Assembly: GCF_018889995.1 (NCBI RefSeq)
Contig: NZ_CP076547.1
Span: forward strand, 2,790,001 to 2,854,000
Source of the DNA: Subtercola sp. PAMC28395
GTDB lineage: Bacteria; Actinomycetota; Actinomycetes; Actinomycetales; Microbacteriaceae
DNA length: 64,000 nucleotides
Direction: 5' to 3'
The translations under genes and the position numbers were made by a program. The notes beneath the pieces are model-generated. The model saw only the letters and a program-made list of their open reading frames with translations. It was not told the DNA's origin and ran no database searches. The number at the start of each line of letters is the position of its first letter. The stretch's first letter is position 1. This document shows, one piece after another, positions 17,569 through 25,315 of the stretch.

Positions 17569-17820
17569 ATGAACCTGACGAATTTCCTGCTCCTGATATG
17601 GGGCGTACTCGGGAGTCTCGGCGGCACGGTGCTGCTGATCGTGAGAGCCATCAGAATTCGACGCGCGACCGCGCACGAGAAAGCGGCAGACCAGGATGAC
17701 GATGCGTACACTGCTCGGATTCCCTCCGCCCGTCTCCTGGGCGCGGGTCTCGGGGCTTTGAGCTCGGGAGTCTTGATCGCGGCTCTCGAGCTCTTCCGTC
17801 AGGGTACGGGGACGGGGTAG
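17569..17820 (+). CDS. Small membrane protein (83 aa)
   Basis: One hydrophobic segment near the N-terminus (FLLLIWGVLGSLGGTVLLIV), a charged middle (RIRRATAHEKAADQDDDAY) and a second weaker hydrophobic segment (ARLLGAGLGALSSGVLIAAL). Family unknown. Its stop codon TAG shares one base with the GTG start of the next gene, so they are coupled. It is the third gene of a four-gene run of small membrane proteins. Confidence 0.55.
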   Translation: MNLTNFLLLIWGVLGSLGGTVLLIVRAIRIRRATAHEKAADQDDDAYTARIPSARLLGAGLGALSSGVLIAALELFRQGTGTG

Positions 17821-18335
17821 TGGCGCGTCGCCTGATTCCCGGGCCCACTGCCGAACAACTCGGCCAGGCCATGAGAATAGTTGCTCTCGATGCCTGGATA
17901 TTCGCCGGCGTGATGTTCCTGGGCTTCGCCCTCAACGTTCAAGATCGCCGCCCCGTTGGCCTCCTGATCCTGTCCGTATATCTCGGTGGTTTCATTGCGT
18001 TCACGATGGCATTCCATACTCTTCGCGTCATCTTCTCGTACCGCGTCACGAGCGAGGTCGGATTCGGGTACACGACGCTCCCGCGGCAAAACCAAGACGT
18101 TGAGCAGTTGGCCTCGGGAACCGGACGCACTATTCGCGCAGCAGGTGAGCCGTTCCTCGATAAAGAGACACTCCACCATCGCATCGCCTCCGGGTACGAC
18201 CTGTCGGCCGGCGCTGGCGGGCCGTTCAGGTTCCCCAAAAAGTCAAATCGCTGGTCGACCTGGCAGAACGCATCGTTTGTGGTAGCCGGCTTGGGCGTGA
18301 TTGCCACTTTGCTCGAGAGATTTGTCTCTGCCTGA
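17820..18335 (+). CDS. Membrane protein of unknown function (171 aa)
   Basis: The GTG start overlaps the preceding TAG. Hydrophobic segments cover about residues 20-40 (RIVALDAWIFAGVMFLGFAL), 46-70 and the C-terminal 150-166 (FVVAGLGVIATLLERF), with a hydrophilic region between them (TTLPRQNQDVEQLASGTGRT). No family is recognised. It is the last gene of the DUF2510-DUF4190-small protein set. Confidence 0.55.
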   Translation: MARRLIPGPTAEQLGQAMRIVALDAWIFAGVMFLGFALNVQDRRPVGLLILSVYLGGFIAFTMAFHTLRVIFSYRVTSEVGFGYTTLPRQNQDVEQLASGTGRTIRAAGEPFLDKETLHHRIASGYDLSAGAGGPFRFPKKSNRWSTWQNASFVVAGLGVIATLLERFVSA

Positions 18336-18415
18336 CAACTACAAACACCCGCCAGCCGATACCGGATATGTAGACATTTCACTCGGTTGAGCATTTGCGT
18401 GAGAAAATTTCGTGC

Positions 18416-18613
18416 ATGGACAAGACGCATATCGATAATTTGAATGTGTTCGCCTCAGGTGTGTATGAGGTTGAACTTTCAGCGGGCAAACGCATCAACG
18501 CGAACCACCGGGTACCTGTCAAGGCCTCCGTTGACATTACGACCGGCGAGGTCCGCTTCTACATCGAGCCCGAATCGATAACCGTGTTGAGCCGCGATAG
18601 CAACACCGATTGA
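18416..18613 (+). CDS. Small hypothetical protein (65 aa)
   Basis: A soluble, mixed-charge protein with strand-like stretches (VYEVELSAGKRINANHRVPV, then DITTGEVRFYIEPESI). The start is put at ATG 18416 rather than 18395; neither has a convincing ribosome-binding site. It ends 49 bp before, and converges on, the LGFP-repeat gene. No family recognised, and the coding call is modest because it is short. Confidence 0.45.
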   Translation: MDKTHIDNLNVFASGVYEVELSAGKRINANHRVPVKASVDITTGEVRFYIEPESITVLSRDSNTD

Positions 18614-18661
18614 TGGGGTCGTCTGCCTCAACAATCACCATCAGGCGCCTCCCGAAGGCCG

Positions 18662-20644
18662 TTAGAACAAGCCCATCCGAAGGTTGTCTGTGATGTACCG
18701 GTCGAATGGATCGTCGAAACCGTCCGGCCACGGCCCGTGGCGGTCGGAGGAATAGTGCTTTGCGTACCAATCGCTGACAATCGATGCCTGTGCTTCCAAT
18801 CCCATCGTGGTGTAGTCAAAGTCGGCGGTTTCTGGGTAGTTGTACGACGCCTTTCCCTCGACGCATGCGGAGATGCCCTTTCCGAGGTACGAAAGACCCA
18901 TCTTGTCGTGGTGCGCCTGGCAGGCGTGCACGAGTTCGTGCACGAACGTCTCGCCGTACGTTTTCGGCTTCGGACGGGACGTGTGGTAGTCGCGCGGATC
19001 GGGGTAGCCGGAGCGCCCCATGTTGAGGGTGATCTTGCCGTCGAACCGGGGGAACGTGAATGCGCGATCATCCACTCCCGACCAGTCGGTGACCCTCAAC
19101 AACTCGCGCGGCGGCAAAGCCCCCTTGAACACAGTGTCATTAGCCCAGTCGTATTGCTCTTGCGTCACCTCGGTTTCCTGGCTACCAGCCGCAATGAGCC
19201 CCTGCGCGCCGAGCGAGACCAGGGTGCCCAGGGGTCCGGCCATCCAGTACATGTCGTTGATGATCTGCGCACCAGGCAGCAGCGATCCGGTTGCCGCCAG
19301 GCTGCCGGCCTCGACTCCGACAAACACCAGAACGATCGTGCCGGCTCCCGCCGTGTAGGCGACCGCCGCCTTGATCGCCCACCCGGCGATGGTTTCCAGT
19401 ACTCCAGCGATCCCACTCTCGTATTCGGTCGCGGTCTCCAGCTTTGACCCGCGCAGTAGTTCTAGTAAAGCTGACCCATCCGGGTCCAATGAAGGGATGA
19501 TCTCACTCCAGTCATCGTTACGTGAACCCGAGTGGAAGGTGCCGTAGACGCTGCCCGAGTGCCCCACCACGATCGTGGGGGCCTCAGCATTCGGTGAGCG
19601 GAGGAGTGCGCGCACGGCGTAGTCGTAGTTGTCGGCACCGCTGTTGTGCGCGTGACCTGACCACTGCACACAACCATCCGGGTTGACCTGCACCGTGACC
19701 CGCCCGCCCAACGCGGCTGCCCCGCCAGATCGAATGGACCCGGTAGCGACCACGGGTGCCGGGGTGCCAGGCGGATCCGGCGGCCAGACGATCTTGCCAT
19801 TCTCAAACAATTGCTCGACACCAGGTTTGTCAGCTCGATCATTCGGCGGGCCCACTGGGTAACCGAATTCACCTGTCTCGCGACCACGCCGCGTCCATTC
19901 AGTCTGGATGTCACCGGTGACCTCCCAGGCGCCGAACTCTGGTGTCGAGTACAGCAGTGGGCCGGCTGCGCTGACGCCGTCGGCCTGCAGTGTCACAAGC
20001 TCAGCGCGCTGGCCACGCCCGTCTGGCAGTACTGCCTGATCAGCTACCGGGTAGCCATATCGGTCGAAGCCAAGTTCTGCCCAACGGTCTGCGATCTCCC
20101 CATGCAACATCGCGACCCCGACTACAGGATGCCAGGACATCCAGCCATGCTGGAATTCCTGGCGCCAGCCAAGGCCGTCGATGGTCGTGCCCGCTGTGTC
20201 GACCGGCAACCCTACCGGGCTCGACTCCGCTCCGGAGTCCGACCAGCGCTGCCAGATATCGCCGTCAATCTCAGAAGCGCGACCATCCGACGTGGCACAC
20301 AGAGCGAACTCCTCGGTCGGGTTGCCAGTCGGATCCAGTCCGCGGAGGCGCACAAGGGAACCAGCGCCGTCTGCCACTGACCGCTGATCCTCGATAGGGA
20401 ACGCCGAGTATTGGAACCTGGTCCTTTCCAGCCAACGAACGCTGATCGCGCCGAACAAGACGTGAGCGCCGAACTGCTCGTGCCAAGCGATGGATCCGTC
20501 TCGAAATCTCTGGAGCGCCCCGAAACCAGAGTCTTCCGGCGCCGATTCGGCTGGGCCGAGCTTTCCCGCCTCTCCCCCGAGTTCTCGCCATTTCTCAGCG
20601 ATTGCGTCTGCCCCTGGAACGTTCACGGCGGGTGTAGTCATCAC
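18662..20644 (-). CDS. LGFP-repeat protein with C-terminal HExxH (zincin-like) domain
   Basis: A 660-residue protein. Residues about 10-290 hold at least four LGFP-type repeats (ADAIAEKWRELGGEAGKLG; GEIADRWAELGFDRYGYPV; GDIQTEWTRRGRETGEFGYP), a module that usually binds the mycolate/arabinogalactan or other cell-wall surfaces. Residues about 295-400 look beta-rich. A Gly/Ala-rich hydrophobic region (about 420-490) follows. The C-terminal domain has HELVH at 569-573 in FVHELVHACQAHHDKMG, then TTMGLEAQASIVSDWYAKHY, an arrangement like the metalloprotease-like domains of VgrG/Rhs-associated proteins, where a later Glu is the third metal ligand. No signal peptide is visible at the N-terminus (MMTTPAVNVPGADAIAEKW), which is odd for LGFP proteins. 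Enzyme activity and export route are inferred. Confidence 0.7.
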   Translation of the reverse strand: MMTTPAVNVPGADAIAEKWRELGGEAGKLGPAESAPEDSGFGALQRFRDGSIAWHEQFGAHVLFGAISVRWLERTRFQYSAFPIEDQRSVADGAGSLVRLRGLDPTGNPTEEFALCATSDGRASEIDGDIWQRWSDSGAESSPVGLPVDTAGTTIDGLGWRQEFQHGWMSWHPVVGVAMLHGEIADRWAELGFDRYGYPVADQAVLPDGRGQRAELVTLQADGVSAAGPLLYSTPEFGAWEVTGDIQTEWTRRGRETGEFGYPVGPPNDRADKPGVEQLFENGKIVWPPDPPGTPAPVVATGSIRSGGAAALGGRVTVQVNPDGCVQWSGHAHNSGADNYDYAVRALLRSPNAEAPTIVVGHSGSVYGTFHSGSRNDDWSEIIPSLDPDGSALLELLRGSKLETATEYESGIAGVLETIAGWAIKAAVAYTAGAGTIVLVFVGVEAGSLAATGSLLPGAQIINDMYWMAGPLGTLVSLGAQGLIAAGSQETEVTQEQYDWANDTVFKGALPPRELLRVTDWSGVDDRAFTFPRFDGKITLNMGRSGYPDPRDYHTSRPKPKTYGETFVHELVHACQAHHDKMGLSYLGKGISACVEGKASYNYPETADFDYTTMGLEAQASIVSDWYAKHYSSDRHGPWPDGFDDPFDRYITDNLRMGLF

Positions 20645-20889
20645 AGTTCCTTACTCCCATAGCAGGCTGAGAACATCATCGTCACATGAGCGACGCGATT
20701 GCAACAAGGGACTGAGTGAGCAGCAGGCAGGATTCGGGCCACGCCGTCGACCGAATCGCTCTTCGAGAACGCGCTCCGCAACACCCTCACACAACGGAGT
20801 GTCGGGCAGTACCGCCAGGGCTTCCGGAACCGATGGCGAACCGATGTGGTGGAGCTAGAGTTCGGATTAAAGTCGTGGTGCCCGCTTAG

Positions 20890-20905
20890 CCTGGATCCAC
20901 CGATG
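20890..20905 (+). repeat. Left terminal inverted repeat of the IS1380-family element
   Basis: CCTGGATCCACCGATG; pairs with the right end at 22533-22548 with one mismatch at position 8. Confidence 0.9.
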
Positions 20906-21010
20906 GAGTATGAGTTGAGGTCGGCGCGTTAAACGGAGAATGCCTGTCTGATCAGGGAAAATAGAGCTTGTCTAAGGTCCTATTACTCTGAAAAGAGAGG
21001 CATCTCGCAG

Positions 21011-22396
21011 GTGCAAGTTTCTCACGTCTCCCGGTCCGCTGCCTGGTCATTCGATGACCCGAATCTCGTGTCGTCCGTCGGCTTACTCCCGGTCATGCGC
21101 CTCGCCGAGAACGCAGGCCTCCGTGACCTCGCCGACCAGTGGTTGAGCGTCCCGACAGACAAGGGCGCGAATGCCGGGTTGAAGGTGTCCTCGCTGGTGT
21201 CCGGGATGGTCGCCGGCGCGGATTCGATTGATGACATGGCGGTGCTGCGCCACGGCGGGATGGGGAAGATCTTCACATCGATCTACGCCCCCTCGACGTT
21301 GGGGTCGTTCCTCCGATCGTTTACGTTCGGGCACGTCCGCCAACTCGACGCCGTCGCGTCCCGGCTGCTGATCAACCTCGCCGCTGAGGCTCCGATCGTG
21401 TCACCGCCCGCCGACGGCGGGCTGGTGTTCGTTGATGTCGATGACACGATCATCGAAGTGCACGGCCCGAAGAAGCAGGGCGCCGGGTTCGGATACTCCG
21501 GTGTCCGCGGCATCAACGCGCTGCTCGCGACCGTATCGACCGACACCACCGCTCCCGTGGTCATCGGGCAGCGCCTCCGCAAGGGTGCGGCCGGGTCCCC
21601 ACGAGGCGCTGCCCGGATCGTCGCCGACGCGCTCAAGACCGTCACCCGACTCCCCGGGATGAACGCTGCACCGGTGCTGCTGCGCGCGGACTCCGCTTAC
21701 TACGGACACGCGACGGTGAGCGCCGCGCTCCGCGCGGGCGCGAACGTGTCGATCACCGCCCGGCAGGATCCCGCGGTGAAACGCGCGATCCACGCCATCC
21801 CGGATGATGCCTGGACGAAGATCGAGTATCCGAACGCGATCTATGACCCCGACACCGCCACCTGGACCTCTGTCGCGGAAGTCGCCGAGGTCCCGTTCAC
21901 TGCGTTCGCCTCCAGACCGAAGAAGGACCACGTGCACGGGCGCCTCGTGGTGCGGCGGATCCCTGAACTGAACAAGAAGAAGCTGTCTCAGCCGACCCTG
22001 TTCGACACGCACCGCTTCCACGCGTTCTTCACCACCAGCACCCTCGACACGATCACCGCCGACCAGATCCACCGCCGCCACGCGATCATCGAGCAAGTCA
22101 ACGCAGACCTGAAGAACTCCGCACTCGCCCACATGCCCTCAGGCGTCTTCACCGCCAACGCCGCCTGGCTCGTCCTCGCCGTCATCGCGTTCAACCTCAC
22201 CCGCACCGCCGCGACCATCACCGGCTCCGCTCTCGCGTCCGCGACGACCGGGACGATCCGCCAGAAACTCATCAACATCCCCGCGAGGATCGCGACGTCC
22301 GCGCGCCGCATTCGACTGCATCTCCCCGAGAACTGGCCCTGGGAAACCGCATGGACCACGCTCGTCACGCATTCGCTGGCTCCACCACGACGCTGA
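21011..22396 (+). CDS. IS1380 family transposase
   Basis: A 461-residue DDE transposase starting at GTG 21011. The acidic triad is recognisable as the Asp in FVDVDDTIIEVHG, the Asp in LLRADSAYYGHATV and the Glu in RRHAIIEQVNADLKNSAL (the Y-2-type signature region). The frame is uninterrupted and its length fits active IS1380 members. The Arg-rich C-terminus (RIATSARRIRLHLPENWPW) is also typical. It should catalyse movement of the surrounding element. Confidence 0.95.
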   Translation: MQVSHVSRSAAWSFDDPNLVSSVGLLPVMRLAENAGLRDLADQWLSVPTDKGANAGLKVSSLVSGMVAGADSIDDMAVLRHGGMGKIFTSIYAPSTLGSFLRSFTFGHVRQLDAVASRLLINLAAEAPIVSPPADGGLVFVDVDDTIIEVHGPKKQGAGFGYSGVRGINALLATVSTDTTAPVVIGQRLRKGAAGSPRGAARIVADALKTVTRLPGMNAAPVLLRADSAYYGHATVSAALRAGANVSITARQDPAVKRAIHAIPDDAWTKIEYPNAIYDPDTATWTSVAEVAEVPFTAFASRPKKDHVHGRLVVRRIPELNKKKLSQPTLFDTHRFHAFFTTSTLDTITADQIHRRHAIIEQVNADLKNSALAHMPSGVFTANAAWLVLAVIAFNLTRTAATITGSALASATTGTIRQKLINIPARIATSARRIRLHLPENWPWETAWTTLVTHSLAPPRR

Positions 22397-22532
22397 CGAA
22401 CCCGACCAACATGCCACCCCAGGCAACGACGAAACGAACCAGTGGAACACCGCGGCCAGCGAGGGACGCAACACCAGCACGCCCAGCAACACCGAACTGC
22501 CCAGAAACCGTCAACGGCTCACCACTCAAAAA

Positions 22533-22548
22533 CATCGGTGAATCCAGG
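22533..22548 (-). repeat. Right terminal inverted repeat of the IS1380-family element
   Basis: CATCGGTGAATCCAGG on the plus strand; the next five bases CTTAG repeat those before the left end and contain the stop codon of the neighbouring epimerase-like gene. Confidence 0.9.
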
Positions 22549-22549
22549 C

Positions 22550-23431
22550 TTAGGCTGGGTAATGGCCGGCCTTCAGATCGTCGATCAGGCTCGGGTGCGT
22601 GGGATCCCAACCGTAGGTCTCACGAGTCCATGTGCTAGTTGCAGGCTGGTCGATGCCGAAAATCATGCCGAGTGGGCCGAACGCCTCGGCGGGTACCTCT
22701 TGCACGGGCACATCGAGTTGTTCGCCGATGATCGTCGCGAGCTCGAGCATGCTGTCGCCCTCCCTGCTGACGGCGTTGACGGATGTACCGGGCTCACCCT
22801 TTTCGATCATCAGCCGGAAAAGAGAAGCGGCGTCTCGACGATGAACTGAAGGCCAGCGCTGGCTGCCGTCTCCGACATATGCCGAGATGCCTTTCTGACG
22901 GGCTGTATTGATGAGTATGCCCGCGAAACCGTAGGCAACGAATCGCTCATGGACCGATCGCGGCATCCGCACGGCGGAGGTGCGCACGCCCTGCGTCGAG
23001 AGGTCGAGGATACGTTGGGCGTTGATGCCTCGGCCTCCAACCGGGCCTGCGGTTGTCAGCGGATCCTGTTCCGTCGCTGGTCGGCCTTGGGCAAGAGTGG
23101 TGCCCGACACGATCGAGAAGGGTTTACCCGTACCGATAAGCGCGGTGCCGATAGCGTCCATTGCGTGGCCCTCCTCTGCGATGCTGCGCTCGAGATCGGT
23201 GAAGTCGTTGCTGAAGGCGAGATGGATGGCGCCATCCGTCTCGTGCGCAGCTGATGTCAAGACATCGAGGTCGCCGAGACCGCCCTGGACGGCCGTGGCG
23301 CCAGCGGCTTCGACTTTCGCGGCGGACTCCTTCGATCTGGCTAGCCCGAGAACGTCGTGCCCGTGGGCGACCAACTCTTCTACGACGGTCGATCCGATCG
23401 TGCCGGATGCTCCGGTGATGAAAATTCGCAT
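22550..23431 (-). CDS. NAD(P)-dependent epimerase/dehydratase-like oxidoreductase
   Basis: A 293-residue extended/atypical SDR from ATG 23431, with AGGAG just upstream. The cofactor motif GASGTIGSTVVEEL is at residues 7-20. The usual YxxxK is not evident, so it belongs to an atypical SDR (NmrA/epimerase-like) group; substrate unknown. The stop codon lies inside the target duplication of the adjacent IS element, which keeps the protein end intact. It is divergent from a TetR gene with two shared operator-like sites, so it is probably the repressed target. Confidence 0.85.
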   Translation of the reverse strand: MRIFITGASGTIGSTVVEELVAHGHDVLGLARSKESAAKVEAAGATAVQGGLGDLDVLTSAAHETDGAIHLAFSNDFTDLERSIAEEGHAMDAIGTALIGTGKPFSIVSGTTLAQGRPATEQDPLTTAGPVGGRGINAQRILDLSTQGVRTSAVRMPRSVHERFVAYGFAGILINTARQKGISAYVGDGSQRWPSVHRRDAASLFRLMIEKGEPGTSVNAVSREGDSMLELATIIGEQLDVPVQEVPAEAFGPLGMIFGIDQPATSTWTRETYGWDPTHPSLIDDLKAGHYPA

Positions 23432-23445
23432 GAAGACTCCTTTTT

Positions 23446-23465
23446 GATGCGACTTGTGTCCCATC
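23446..23465. promoter_or_regulatory. TetR-type operator 1 (epimerase-like gene side)
   Basis: GATGCGAC-TTGT-GTCCCATC is a 20-bp quasi-palindrome (7 of 8 half-site bases match). It begins 14 bp upstream of the epimerase-like start codon. Together with operator 2 it forms a perfect 22-bp inverted repeat (23446-23467 against 23477-23498). Confidence 0.8.
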
Positions 23466-23478
23466 ACTGTAACACCGT

Positions 23479-23498
23479 GATGGGACACAAGTCGCATC
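23479..23498. promoter_or_regulatory. TetR-type operator 2 (tetR side)
   Basis: GATGGGAC-ACAA-GTCGCATC, the exact reverse complement of operator 1, ends 14 bp before the TetR start codon. Binding here would block tetR itself, giving autorepression. Confidence 0.8.
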
Positions 23499-23512
23499 GA
23501 TATGATTGAGAT

Positions 23513-24091
23513 ATGTCTCGATGGGAACCGGATGCACGCGAACGATTCGTTGCTGCTGCTCTCGAGTTGTTTACCGATCAGGGCTACGACGAGACGACTG
23601 TGGCTCAGATCGCCGAACGGGCCGGGCTCACCAAGAGCACCTTCTTCCGGCACTTCAGTGACAAGCGCGAGGTGCTCGCGGCTGGGCAGGAGACACTGTC
23701 GCGCCTGTTCACCGAGGGGATCGCTGCCGCGCCCAGCGGAGTGAGCCCGCTTTCGGCCGTGGCCGCAGGCTTGGCCAACGCCGCCTCTGCCATGACACCG
23801 TTCAACCGCGAGCTTGCCCCGCGCCTTGAGGCCGTCATCGCTACGAGTAAAGAACTACAAGCGCGCGCCGCGCTCAAGCAGGTTGGAATGGCACTGGCCA
23901 TGGCGGACGCCCTCCGCGCCCGCGGAGTCGACACCCAGGTCGCCTCAACGGCGGCAGAGCTGGGCGTTCTGGCGTTCAAGGAAGCGTTCGCAGTGTGGAT
24001 CGCCGACGGACCGGACGGTGAGGCTGACCTCGCGACCCTGCTTCGAGACGCCCTCGAACGGCTGCGCTCTGCTGTCGCACAACTGGGCTGA
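23513..24091 (+). CDS. TetR/AcrR family transcriptional regulator
   Basis: A 192-residue protein. The N-terminal helix-turn-helix reads DARERFVAAALELFTDQGYD followed by TTVAQIAERAGLTKSTFFRH, a textbook TetR DNA-binding domain. The C-terminal helical ligand/dimer domain has no recognisable signature. It is divergent from the epimerase-like gene, and two identical inverted operator sites fill the gap, so it most likely represses both genes until it binds an unknown ligand. Confidence 0.95.
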   Translation: MSRWEPDARERFVAAALELFTDQGYDETTVAQIAERAGLTKSTFFRHFSDKREVLAAGQETLSRLFTEGIAAAPSGVSPLSAVAAGLANAASAMTPFNRELAPRLEAVIATSKELQARAALKQVGMALAMADALRARGVDTQVASTAAELGVLAFKEAFAVWIADGPDGEADLATLLRDALERLRSAVAQLG

Positions 24092-24400
24092 TCAGCTCCA
24101 CTCGCCCGCCCAGACACGACTGCGCCTTCCGGATCGCACGGTCTATGACCGGGGTGGCTCCGATCAGGACGGTGGCCAACGATCATCCATCAGACACCAT
24201 GTGAGTAGTGCACGTTCGGCGCGGAATCAGCGCACGACGGCTTCTGTCGATCTTCGGGACGTGGTTGCAGTGACCTGGATCACCGCCTTGTCGCCATCGT
24301 GTTCTACAGCGACGATCCGGATGCCCGTGCCGGTCTGGTTCGCGGCGCCGGTCGAGCTACCGATATCGTTAGCTGCCGAAGCCGACGTGCACCCGAACTG
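24092..24400. other. Intergenic stretch with nothing recognised
   Basis: A 309-bp gap between tetR and the GT2 gene. Short frames exist on both strands but none has family likeness, a ribosome-binding site or good codon pattern. The GT2 reading frame stays open back to 24299, so part of this could be coding if a start further upstream is used. Confidence 0.4.
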
Positions 24401-25279
24401 ATGGGAACCAACGATTGTGATCACCTTGAACGGCGACCGCGGGGTTCGCGTGGCGCGCGCCGAGCAGTGATCTCTTCACGTGACGGCGCGTCGACCCTGG
24501 TGGTCATTCCCGCGTTCGGTCTGCCCGAGCTGACCGATGCGGTCGTGCACGACCTGTGTCGCGACGGAAGCGATCTCGACCCGGCTGTGCGCATCGTCGT
24601 TGTCGACAACGCGGGTGATTACGTGCTCCCTCAGGGGCAGATCTCGGTCTATCGCCCAGGGCGAAACCTGCGGTGGATCGGTGCCGCCAACTGGGCCCTG
24701 CAAACCTCGTCGCGCGAAGGGTATTCGGCCTGCGTCGTGCTGAACAACGATATCCGCCTGTCGCCGGGATTCCTGAACGGACTGATCGCACCGTTGAGGG
24801 CCGCGGAAAACATCGCGCTGGCAGCGGCCTGCTACGACGACTTCTGGTTGCACCAACGAGCTCAGACGATCCCGCCGACCGCCGCCGAATACGTCCCTCG
24901 CGACATGCTTCGCGACGTCGACTTCTGTGATGGCACTGCGATCGCGTTCGCGGTGCCGTCCGTCGTCGACCTGGGCGGTCTCGACGAGGTGACCTTTCCC
25001 GGGCACGGCTATGGCGCGGACATCGACCTGGCGATCCGGGTGCGCGCGGCCGGCCTTCGGTGCGTGGTCACCGAGGAGGCCTATGTCTCGCACCTTCGGC
25101 GACAGACGATGAACCAGACTGATCAGACGTCGGAGGGCAACCGGTCGGAGATCCTGGACGGTCTCACCGCCAAATGGGGTGTCGGGTGGCGGGCGAAGGT
25201 CGGGCTAGCGCCGGAGTCCTTTCCGGCCCACAACACCGGGAGCGGTGGGTCGTGGTACGTGAACCCGCCGGTCTGGTGA
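24401..25279 (+). CDS. Family 2 glycosyltransferase
   Basis: About 292 residues. The GT-A fold is visible: STLVVIPAFGLPELTDAVVH, RIVVVDNAGD, RPGRNLRWIGAANWAL and ACVVLNNDIRLSPGFL, where NND takes the place of the metal-binding DXD motif; DFCDGTAIAFAVPS and HGYGADIDLAIRVRAAGL are the acceptor-side motifs. No transmembrane helix. The start is uncertain: ATG 24401 has no clear ribosome-binding site and the first 30 residues are basic and unlike the family, so a GTG near 24471 is an alternative. It probably transfers a sugar to a glycan or secondary metabolite. Confidence 0.8.
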   Translation: MGTNDCDHLERRPRGSRGARRAVISSRDGASTLVVIPAFGLPELTDAVVHDLCRDGSDLDPAVRIVVVDNAGDYVLPQGQISVYRPGRNLRWIGAANWALQTSSREGYSACVVLNNDIRLSPGFLNGLIAPLRAAENIALAAACYDDFWLHQRAQTIPPTAAEYVPRDMLRDVDFCDGTAIAFAVPSVVDLGGLDEVTFPGHGYGADIDLAIRVRAAGLRCVVTEEAYVSHLRRQTMNQTDQTSEGNRSEILDGLTAKWGVGWRAKVGLAPESFPAHNTGSGGSWYVNPPVW

Positions 25280-25315
25280 GAGCCCGGCCGCACCGCACCG
25301 CCTAAGCCTGAGTGC

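Larger units (their letters stand above)
20890..22548 (+). mobile_element. Complete IS1380-family insertion sequence
   Basis: A 1659-bp element bounded by 16-bp imperfect terminal inverted repeats: CCTGGATCCACCGATG at the left end and, as reverse complement, CCTGGATTCACCGATG at the right end (15 of 16 match). It is flanked by the 5-bp direct repeat CTTAG (20885-20889 and 22549-22553), read as the target-site duplication. It carries one intact transposase gene. Both ends and the duplication are intact, so insertion looks recent. Confidence 0.92.

Noticed and set aside
20701..20889. Reading frame left of the IS (LFENALRNTLTQRSVGQYRQ)
   Set aside because: It is protein-like for about 55 codons but has no start codon or recognised family and runs into the IS; too weak to call a gene.
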